Below, piece by piece: positions 7,337 through 12,021 of a stretch of DNA of 16,316 bases (positions are counted from its first letter, which is position 1; the number at the start of each line of letters is the position of its first letter). The position numbers and the translations under genes were made by a program. This DNA comes from Sva-07 sp964592115. GTDB lineage: Bacteria; Actinomycetota; Acidimicrobiia; Acidimicrobiales; Ilumatobacteraceae. Location: NCBI GenBank assembly GCA_964592115.1, contig CAZQCP010000060.1, positions 1 through 16,316 on the forward strand, in the 5' to 3' direction. The notes below the pieces were generated by a model. That model had not been told where the DNA came from and did no database searches. It worked only from the letters and a program-made list of their open reading frames with translations.

Positions 7337-7558
7337 TCAGTCCTGGGTCTCGGTGTCGTGACCGGAGGGCGTGCTGGTGTGGTCGTGACCGGACGGATCG
7401 TCCCCGGTGTTGTCGGTACTGGGGTCGTGGGCCGGCGTGTCGTGGGCCGGCGTGTCGCCGACATCGATCGGCCCGACCGCGGCGCCGATGGCTGCTCCAC
7501 CGGCACACGCGGTGGCGAGGAGCAGTCCGTAGACGACGAGCTTGACCCCGACGTTCAC
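7337..7558 (-). CDS. Small His-rich single-pass membrane or exported protein of the copper operon
   Basis: 73 residues. The GTG start overlaps the copZ stop by 4 bp (7555-7558), so translation is probably coupled. Residues about 5-30 form one hydrophobic segment rich in Ala and Gly that ends in AAVGPI. The remaining 43 residues are acidic and His-rich (H39, H44, H58, H60, H67) with the motifs TPAHD twice and GHD twice, and look disordered. The tail would sit outside the membrane and could bind metal near CopA; that is inference. Many actinobacterial cop operons carry a longer protein with a similar N-terminal helix, so this may be a shortened relative (from memory, not checked). Cys18 in the helix is not in a clear lipobox. 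Confidence 0.8.
   Translation of the reverse strand: MNVGVKLVVYGLLLATACAGGAAIGAAVGPIDVGDTPAHDTPAHDPSTDNTGDDPSGHDHTSTPSGHDTETQD
7424..7453. repeat. 15-bp perfect tandem duplication inside the His-rich gene
   Basis: GTCGTGGGCCGGCGT occurs twice in direct succession and encodes the doubled TPAHD motif of the small membrane protein. This is recent slippage that adds one His-bearing unit without changing frame. Confidence 0.9.
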
Positions 7559-7761
7559 GACGCCACCGCGTACCCCGCCTCATCGACGGCGGCTGCGAAC
7601 GCCTGGTCATCGACAGGTCCGGTCGCCGTGACGACGACGTTGCCAGACGCCAGGTCCACGTCGACGGCGGTGACACCGTCGAGCTTGCTGACCTCCTCGG
7701 TCACCGCCGCAGCACAGTGGCCGCAGGTCATCCCGGTGACGGTGTAGGTGACGGCGTTCAT
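7555..7761 (-). CDS. copZ: CopZ-like copper chaperone (single HMA domain)
   Basis: 68 residues from ATG 7761, which is preferred over longer in-frame starts because AGAGGA lies 8-13 nt upstream and the promoter at 7803-7831 leaves no room for more N-terminal sequence. The whole protein is one ferredoxin-like heavy-metal domain with GMTCGHC (C13, C16) binding Cu(I). It would carry Cu(I) to CopA and possibly to CsoR in the cytoplasm. It is the first gene of the operon; its stop overlaps the start of the His-rich gene. Confidence 0.94.
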   Translation of the reverse strand: MNAVTYTVTGMTCGHCAAAVTEEVSKLDGVTAVDVDLASGNVVVTATGPVDDQAFAAAVDEAGYAVAS

Positions 7762-7802
7762 TGCGGGTTCCTCTCGTCCGGTTCGATCCCGTGCGTACCC
7801 CA

Positions 7803-7831
7803 AATATACCCGAGGGGGGTATGGGTGCCAA
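7803..7831 (-). promoter_or_regulatory. Copper-operon promoter (TTGGCA-N17-TATATT)
   Basis: On the minus strand, TTGGCA (7826-7831) and TATATT (7803-7808) are exactly 17 bp apart. This is a near-consensus housekeeping promoter and the best in the window. Transcription should start near 7796, leaving a leader of about 35 nt with a Shine-Dalgarno before copZ. Confidence 0.8.
7806..7822. promoter_or_regulatory. CsoR-type operator (ATACCC-N5-GGGTAT)
   Basis: A perfect 6-bp dyad with a G-rich 5-bp centre, the known form of actinobacterial CsoR operators. It occupies the promoter spacer and the upstream half of the -10 box, so a bound repressor would block RNA polymerase. Confidence 0.85.
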
Positions 7832-7843
7832 CCTCCAGCGTCG

Positions 7844-7896
7844 TGCCCCAAGCATCTGGGGCAGGATCGTTCCGGAAAGCGGAAGGAACCTGCCCC
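7844..7896. terminator. Overlapping alternative hairpins after the MBL gene
   Basis: Stem A is TGCCCCA (7844-7850) with TGGGGCA (7857-7863). Stem B is GGGGCAGG (7858-7865) with CCTGCCCC (7889-7896), with a further TTCC/GGAA pairing inside. The two share 7858-7863 and so cannot form together. Both lie downstream of the MBL-fold gene stop (7937) and upstream of the copper promoter. The likely role is a U-tract-free terminator insulating the copper operon. Confidence 0.5.
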
Positions 7897-7936
7897 GGAT
7901 GTGGCTGTTCGCGGGCGCGGGTGGGTGCGGGGCCGC

Positions 7937-8665
7937 TCAGGCGGGGGCGTCGGAGAGCATGGCGATGCGGCGGTCGAAGTCGTCGGCGAGATCGAGCAAC
8001 GCTTGGCGACAGTCGCCCGTGAACGCGGGCCCGTGCATCAGCGCCAGCGTGTCGACATCGAGCTCGGCGAGGCGTCGCACCGTCGCCGCGCTCGCGGGGT
8101 GCAGTGACAACGAGCCGGGCAAGACGTCCTCCGCGTCGACGGCGGGGCCGACGATGTCATCCGTGGTGATCGGCTCGTACTCCCCGAGCCGGGTGAACAG
8201 GTCGCCGCAGAGCAGCGTCTTGGTCGTCGAGTCGTAGAGCACGCCCGCCTCCCACGCGTGGGGGACGTGGGGCGTGTCGAACCACTGCAACACGTGCCCA
8301 CCGGTGTCGAGACACTCGCCGTCAGCGAGCGGGCGCGGTGGCCGATCGGCGAGATCGCCGAGCGACACCATGCACCCGATCACGGACTGCACCACGGTGG
8401 ACTGTGGGGCGATCGCGAGCCAGCTGTTCATCGAGCCGGACTCGTCGGCTTCGACGTGCCCGAAGCTGACCCACCGCATCGACGATGCGGGGATGACCCG
8501 CGAGACGGCCTCGGAGACGAGTGGGAACAAGAATCGCATGCCGGTGTGGAACAGGGTCGGTTCGTCGCCGGTGATGAGGTACTGGTTGAACGCAACAGGT
8601 GAGTCGGGTACGACGGTTGTCAACTGGTGGACGCCATCGGCGACTTCGGTGACTCGGGTCTCCAT
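7937..8665 (-). CDS. Metallo-beta-lactamase-fold protein, diiron (ODP/flavodiiron-like) type
   Basis: 242 residues. ATG 8665 shares its A with the stop of the upstream gene (TGATG), and AGGAGG lies upstream, so it is translationally coupled. The metal motif is H70-V-E72-A-D74-E75, the HxExD form typical of the oxygen-binding diiron proteins (ODP, flavodiiron MBL domains) rather than the HxHxDH of hydrolases. Further ligands would be H133 or H136 in TPHVPHAW, D155 in CGDLF and H211 in MHGPAF. The usual final His of HxExDH is E75 here. No flavodoxin or rubredoxin domain is attached. It may bind or reduce O2 or NO, or sense them; the electron donor is not evident. It is the third gene of the TetR-led operon. 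Confidence 0.85.
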   Translation of the reverse strand: METRVTEVADGVHQLTTVVPDSPVAFNQYLITGDEPTLFHTGMRFLFPLVSEAVSRVIPASSMRWVSFGHVEADESGSMNSWLAIAPQSTVVQSVIGCMVSLGDLADRPPRPLADGECLDTGGHVLQWFDTPHVPHAWEAGVLYDSTTKTLLCGDLFTRLGEYEPITTDDIVGPAVDAEDVLPGSLSLHPASAATVRRLAELDVDTLALMHGPAFTGDCRQALLDLADDFDRRIAMLSDAPA

Positions 8666-9426
8666 CAGAACGGAACCTCCTGGGTGAGCAGACCGCTCCC
8701 GGAGGCGCGGCCGGAAAGGGTACGGCAGAACTCGATCGCGTCGATCGTGATGCACTCGCCGGCGTCGCCGTGTCCGCTGGTGGTGAACTCGCCTCCCGCG
8801 GGACCAGTGAGCGTCAGGGTGAACGGCTGGCCGTGGCGGCGGGCCCACTCGGCGACGACGTCGGCGACGATGCGGCCGTCGTGGTCCGGTGTCAGTCGGT
8901 GATCGCGGCCGGTCGCTCGGGCGATGTCGACGCGATGCATCCACGGGTCGCGTGTGAGGATCGTGTCGAGCAGGTAGGCGATGCGCCACGACTCGACCTG
9001 ACCGCCGACTGTCTCCTTCGTCGAGTACCGGCGGAACAGCGCGGGCGCGTGCGTTCGCCAGTGGGCGGCCTTGGGACCGACCTGTTCGACGCGGGCGATG
9101 AGCTCCGCCGCGGTCAACCCTGCCTGCTCGGCGACCTGTTGCGCGGTCATCGAGTCGATCAGGAGCCCGCCGACCTTCTTGGCGTCCTTCGTCGCCGATC
9201 GCATCCTGCGCATCACAGAACGCAACGACGTGAAGTCCGACATCATCCCGACGCTGTGCCCCGCCATCGCCCGCACGTCCCACAGCGGGCAGTCGGTCGG
9301 CTTGGCCCAGTCCTCCGCGTCGAGCGAGCGCATCTGCTCGACCATGCGGGCGTACTCGGTGGCTGCCAACACCTCGGCGTCGGCGCGGCTGATCGGTTGG
9401 ATCGTCTCCACAGCGGTCGCGGTCAT
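8665..9426 (-). CDS. MDMPI/DinB-like protein (mycothiol-dependent maleylpyruvate isomerase family)
   Basis: 253 residues. The N-terminal four-helix bundle has PTDCPLWDVRAMAGHSVG with metal-ligand candidate H57. The second metal motif is RDPWMHRVDIARATG with D160-x3-H164, the counterpart of the E-x3-H pair in the mycothiol-dependent isomerase. The C-terminal part (about 180-253) resembles the small sterol-carrier-like domain seen in such proteins (TGPAGGEFTTSG...FCRTLSGR). The family uses or modifies the thiol mycothiol in actinobacteria; the actual substrate is unknown. ATG 9426 overlaps the TetR stop by 4 bp, and a purine-rich GAAAGGAAGG lies just upstream, within the end of the TetR gene. 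Confidence 0.85.
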   Translation of the reverse strand: MTATAVETIQPISRADAEVLAATEYARMVEQMRSLDAEDWAKPTDCPLWDVRAMAGHSVGMMSDFTSLRSVMRRMRSATKDAKKVGGLLIDSMTAQQVAEQAGLTAAELIARVEQVGPKAAHWRTHAPALFRRYSTKETVGGQVESWRIAYLLDTILTRDPWMHRVDIARATGRDHRLTPDHDGRIVADVVAEWARRHGQPFTLTLTGPAGGEFTTSGHGDAGECITIDAIEFCRTLSGRASGSGLLTQEVPF

Positions 9427-10082
9427 CGTGCCCTTCCTTTCGTGCTCGCGGATCGCTTCGCTTCGTTCCGCTTCGTCTCGTTCCGCTTCGCGTCGTTCCG
9501 CGTGCTGACGTGCGCGAGGTACATGTCGACGGCGTCGTCGACCAAGCGGGTCCAGCGGTCGCCGCCGGGGTCGTTGGAGATCTGCTGATCGGTGAGGCCG
9601 GTGCCGATCGCCGTGAACAGATCGATGTGTCGGGGGTCGTCGATGCCGAGCGCCGCCAGGTGCGCCTCGACGGTCGCCAGCATCGAAACTGCGATCGCGA
9701 AGGACTCCGCCGACGGCTCGAACCCCGGGATGGTCCGCTGGAACAGGAGCTGGTAGCGCACCGGATCCTCCGTGCAGAACCGGACGAAGAACCTCCCCAT
9801 CGCGGTGATGTCGGTCCGGGCGTCGCCGATCAGGTTCCAAGCGGCTTGGCCGTCGACGAACTGCCTGCAACCCTGCGCGAACATGGCGTCGTAGATGGCG
9901 TGCTTCGACTCGAAGTAGGAGTACAAGGACTGCGGGCGCATGCCCACCTCGGCCGCCAACTCGCGCAACGACAGCCCGGCCAGGCCCTCGGCCCGGGCCA
10001 GCCGCCACGCCGTGTCGAGGATCTCCTCGATCGTTGCCTGACGCCGCTCGGTGCGCCTGTCGCGGATCGGTTCAACTGACAC
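9423..10082 (-). CDS. TetR-family regulator with a repetitive basic C-terminal tail
   Basis: 219 residues from GTG 10082. A longer reading from TTG 10118 is unlikely because that TTG is the first half of a perfect TTGACA -35 box; the -10 box ends 7 nt before GTG 10082, so the message is probably leaderless. The helix-turn-helix is at about residues 37-59 (LSLRELAAEVGMRPQSLYSYFESK), followed by a C-terminal ligand-binding domain. The last 20 or so residues are a low-complexity repeat of RNDAKRNETKRNEAKR type, encoded by tandem near-repeats at 9454-9502, and probably disordered. The regulator leads the operon with the MDMPI-like and diiron MBL genes, so it likely controls them and itself. Confidence 0.92.
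   Translation of the reverse strand: MSVEPIRDRRTERRQATIEEILDTAWRLARAEGLAGLSLRELAAEVGMRPQSLYSYFESKHAIYDAMFAQGCRQFVDGQAAWNLIGDARTDITAMGRFFVRFCTEDPVRYQLLFQRTIPGFEPSAESFAIAVSMLATVEAHLAALGIDDPRHIDLFTAIGTGLTDQQISNDPGGDRWTRLVDDAVDMYLAHVSTRNDAKRNETKRNEAKRSASTKGRAR
9454..9502. repeat. Degenerate 15-bp tandem repeat in the TetR gene 3' end
   Basis: Repeated CGCTTCGTTC/CGCGTCGTTC blocks encode the RNEAK-type pentapeptides. The upstream part of the downstream gene's Shine-Dalgarno region follows directly. Confidence 0.8.
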
Positions 10083-10089
10083 CGTTCGG

Positions 10090-10118
10090 ATTGTGCGCTC
10101 GTGCTCGGTCGATGTCAA
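10090..10118 (-). promoter_or_regulatory. TetR operon promoter (TTGACA-N17-CACAAT), leaderless
   Basis: On the minus strand, TTGACA (10113-10118) is a perfect -35 box, 17 bp from CACAAT (10090-10095). The -10 box is 7 nt from GTG 10082, so the start site should fall on the start codon. This geometry sets the TetR start. Confidence 0.7.
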
Positions 10119-10132
10119 CCCCGGGTTCGGCC

Positions 10133-10172
10133 AAGCAACGGTTGGGGACGGGCCCCAGCCGTTGCTTCTTTT
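10133..10172 (+). terminator. Strong intrinsic terminator, plus-strand orientation
   Basis: The stem has 15 pairs (10133-10147 with 10153-10167, one G-U wobble), a 5-nt loop ACGGG, and then TTCTTTT to 10172. No plus-strand gene ends here. Read leftward it is a hairpin without a U-tract after the DUF2804 stop (10209). It may stop both DUF2804 read-through into the TetR promoter and antisense transcription coming from the left. A degenerate copy lies at 4527-4558. Confidence 0.75.
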
Positions 10173-10208
10173 CCACAGGCCGTCGGTCAGCCCGAGCCGG
10201 CATCCGCC

Positions 10209-11237
10209 TTACCAGCGCTGGCGAGCTTCCTCGGCGAATCCTTGGAGGCCCTCGAAGTCGATCTCGCGGCCGTCGTCCGTGCGCAGCCGACCCGACCACG
10301 TGCCGAACACCTGATGCGTCTCGCTGCCGAACTCGCCCGCGTCGGCGTGGCTGTGCTTGTCGAAGCGCGGAGTGAGCACCATGTCGAGCTGCCCACCAGG
10401 ATCGCTGATGCGCCACGGCTCCATCGGTTCGTCCCACGAGTAATCCCACTGCAGTTCGGAACCGAGCTTGGTCAGTCGACCGTCGACGATCAGCCCGTTC
10501 TCGGTGAACCCGGAGCCCTGCGTCCACTTGGCGCCGATCTGGAGGCCGATGATGTGATCACCGGCGCGACCCGCGCCGCCGCCCCAGTTCCAGGTGATCT
10601 CGTGGGGCCAGCGACCGCGGCCGACATCGAGCACGCCCCACGACTCCGCCCCGTTCGACCCGCCGATAGACCACCGGCGGTCGCCGATCACCAGGTGGCC
10701 GACGGCCGGCCGAGCCTGGTGCTTGGACGTGAAGTTGAAGACCGTGTCGCTCCAGGGGATGACGACATTCAGCGATTCGTGCCCATCGGGCATCTCGACG
10801 AGCACCTCGAGGCGACCCTCTCGCCCGTCCTCTTCGGTCCACTCCGCGCTGAGATGGGTACCTGAGTCGTCGTCAGTGATGCGCAGATCGAGGCCATCCC
10901 GATTGACGATCAACGGGGCAGATCCGGGGCGTTCCGGCAGCTCGATGGCCGCGGGCGGCGTCAGGATCGCCTTGCCGCCGGTCTCGCCAGTCGCCATGTC
11001 GACCCAGTAGATGTCGGCGAGGCCGAAGTGGTCGATGTTCGAGTACACCATCGAGACCACGAGGTCACCAGCGAGGATCGCCCAGTAGTCCCATCGCTTG
11101 TTGCTCCCGAAACACCCGGTGAGGTTCGCCCGGTGCAGCGGCGTGCGCGACCAACCGCGCGCCGTCGGGTTGAGCGATGACCCGTCCGGGACGCAGAGAT
11201 CCACCGGCTCGGTCAGCTCGCGTTCATGTGTGGCCAT
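10209..11237 (-). CDS. DUF2804 family protein
   Basis: 342 residues. Typical features of this family are the WD/WAI start (KRWDYWAILAGDLVVSMVYSN, about 47-67), a middle region with beta strands, and VLDVGRGRWPHEITWNWGGGAG (about 225-246), whose R-W-P...W-N-W core is the family hallmark. The protein is mostly beta and probably a jelly-roll or lipocalin-like sandwich similar to AttH-type proteins. It has no signal peptide or membrane helix, and its biochemical role is unknown. ATG 11237 was chosen because the family homology begins soon after it. There is no Shine-Dalgarno at normal distance; a GGAGGG lies about 23 nt upstream, which is too far to serve this codon. It could be co-transcribed with the microprotein gene 130 bp upstream. 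Confidence 0.85.
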   Translation of the reverse strand: MATHERELTEPVDLCVPDGSSLNPTARGWSRTPLHRANLTGCFGSNKRWDYWAILAGDLVVSMVYSNIDHFGLADIYWVDMATGETGGKAILTPPAAIELPERPGSAPLIVNRDGLDLRITDDDSGTHLSAEWTEEDGREGRLEVLVEMPDGHESLNVVIPWSDTVFNFTSKHQARPAVGHLVIGDRRWSIGGSNGAESWGVLDVGRGRWPHEITWNWGGGAGRAGDHIIGLQIGAKWTQGSGFTENGLIVDGRLTKLGSELQWDYSWDEPMEPWRISDPGGQLDMVLTPRFDKHSHADAGEFGSETHQVFGTWSGRLRTDDGREIDFEGLQGFAEEARQRW

Positions 11238-11367
11238 GTGGACGTTTCTGATGTGCAGACCCTCCGGAACGACACATCGGCTCGCCGTCGGTGGCCAGCG
11301 TGTCGGAGCGAGGGCTTGGCGCCAGCCACTGGGCGGCCGACCGTCCAAGTCCTCGCCACGGCATGAG

Positions 11368-11433
11368 CTACTTCTTCTTCGACTTCTTCTTCTTGTCCTT
11401 CTTGTTCTTCTTCTTGTCCTTCTTCTTCGACAT
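11368..11433 (-). CDS. 21-residue lysine-rich microprotein
   Basis: The ORF begins MSKKKDKKK and continues as runs of Lys broken by single N, D and S residues: 15 of 21 residues are Lys, with no hydrophobic residue after Met1. All Lys codons are AAG, in line with the host's GC bias, and the frame is open from ATG 11433 to TAG 11368. AGGAGG (11440-11445) lies 6 nt before the ATG, the best Shine-Dalgarno in the window, which is the main reason to call it a real gene. It is too short for routine gene finders. A highly cationic peptide of this kind could bind RNA, DNA, ribosomes or polyphosphate; no family is recognised. A symmetrical dyad array (11450-11494) begins 4 bp upstream of the Shine-Dalgarno. 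Confidence 0.7.
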   Translation of the reverse strand: MSKKKDKKKNKKDKKKKSKKK

Positions 11434-11449
11434 CGGGTACCTCCTCTCG

Positions 11450-11503
11450 ATGTTGTCCAGACAGTCAACCAGTTGTTGACGCGAAAGACAACATATCGTT
11501 GAC
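11450..11503. promoter_or_regulatory. Nested dyad / alternating half-site array (operator or leader hairpin)
   Basis: GTTGTC starts at 11452, GTCAAC at 11464, GTTGAC at 11475, GACAAC at 11487 and GTTGAC at 11498. Same-orientation sites repeat every 23 bp and the orientation flips every 11-12 bp. The same bases form one perfectly spaced dyad: outer 8-bp arms (11450-11457, 11487-11494), 6-nt spacers on each side, inner 6-bp arms (11464-11469, 11475-11480) and a 5-nt centre. It lies between the divergent microprotein and helix-turn-helix genes. A weak minus-strand promoter (TGTCGA 11513-11518, TATGTT 11490-11495) would overlap it. Confidence 0.7.
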
Positions 11504-11557
11504 GCTCGACGCTCGACACACGCCGAGGTGCCGTGCCGGCGGATCAGGCTGCTGAGG

Positions 11558-11563
11558 TAGGTT
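11558..11563 (+). promoter_or_regulatory. Candidate -10 box (TAGGTT) for a leaderless HTH gene
   Basis: GGTAGGTT ends 6 nt before GTG 11570, exactly as for the VOC gene at 3334. The same bases give only a poor Shine-Dalgarno (GAGG further up), so start-on-start transcription is preferred. No -35 box is clear. Confidence 0.4.
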
Positions 11564-11569
11564 CGTCGT

Positions 11570-11860
11570 GTGGCGCGCAGTCGGGAGATCAAGCGGATCC
11601 ACGCCGCGATCGAGTCGCTCGACGCGGCGACCGGCAGCCTCGACGCTCTCGACGCTGCGCGCCGGCTCCGGGTCAGCGCGGAGGCACTCGAGCGCGACAT
11701 CGTCAAGGCGGCACGCAAAGACGGTCGCTCGTGGACCGAGATCGGACAGCTCTACGGCATGACGAAGCAGGGTGCCCAGCAGCGCTTCCGCCCGCCGAAG
11801 CCTGCCGCGAGCGGTCGTCGCGTCGGGTCGTCCGACTCGGAGCGCAAACATCCGACATAG
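11570..11860 (+). CDS. Small helix-turn-helix protein
   Basis: 96 residues. Residues about 1-50 are helical and charged. A helix-turn-helix of the sigma-region-4/MerR-like style follows (GRSWTEIGQLYGMTKQGAQQ, about 52-71), then a basic disordered tail with RPPKP. Short proteins with this SWxEIGxxxGxTxQGAxxRF pattern are common in actinobacteria and are thought to be DNA-binding; no target is known. It is divergent from the microprotein, and the half-site array ends about 66 bp before its start, so it is the obvious candidate to bind that array (inference). Its stop is followed by the terminator hairpin at 11945-11968. Confidence 0.8.
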   Translation: MARSREIKRIHAAIESLDAATGSLDALDAARRLRVSAEALERDIVKAARKDGRSWTEIGQLYGMTKQGAQQRFRPPKPAASGRRVGSSDSERKHPT

Positions 11861-11944
11861 GTCGTCGGATGGACGGCGCACACTGGACACGGGAGCGTCG
11901 ATGACTACACCGCCGGTTGTACGCGTTGCTGGAGGAGTTGCGCG

Positions 11945-11968
11945 GTCGCACCGCGTCGTCGGTGCGAC
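11945..11968. terminator. Bidirectional terminator hairpin between convergent genes
   Basis: GTCGCACC (11945-11952) and GGTGCGAC (11961-11968) form a perfect 8-bp stem with an 8-nt loop, in the 161-bp space between the HTH gene (stop 11860) and the hemerythrin fusion (stop 12022). No U-tract follows on either strand. Confidence 0.55.
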
Positions 11969-12021
11969 ACGGCTTGCCGAACGGCTGCCCAAGAACAGCA
12001 TCTGGGTGCTGTGGCCGACGT

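Noticed and set aside
10083..10118. N-terminal extension of the TetR protein from TTG 10118
   Set aside because: The TTG is the first half of a TTGACA -35 box with correct spacing to a -10 box and a leaderless GTG at 10082.
11368..11433. Low-complexity CTT tract without coding function
   Set aside because: The optimal Shine-Dalgarno, proper start and stop, and interspersed D, N and S codons argue for a real, though unproven, small gene, so it was kept as a feature.
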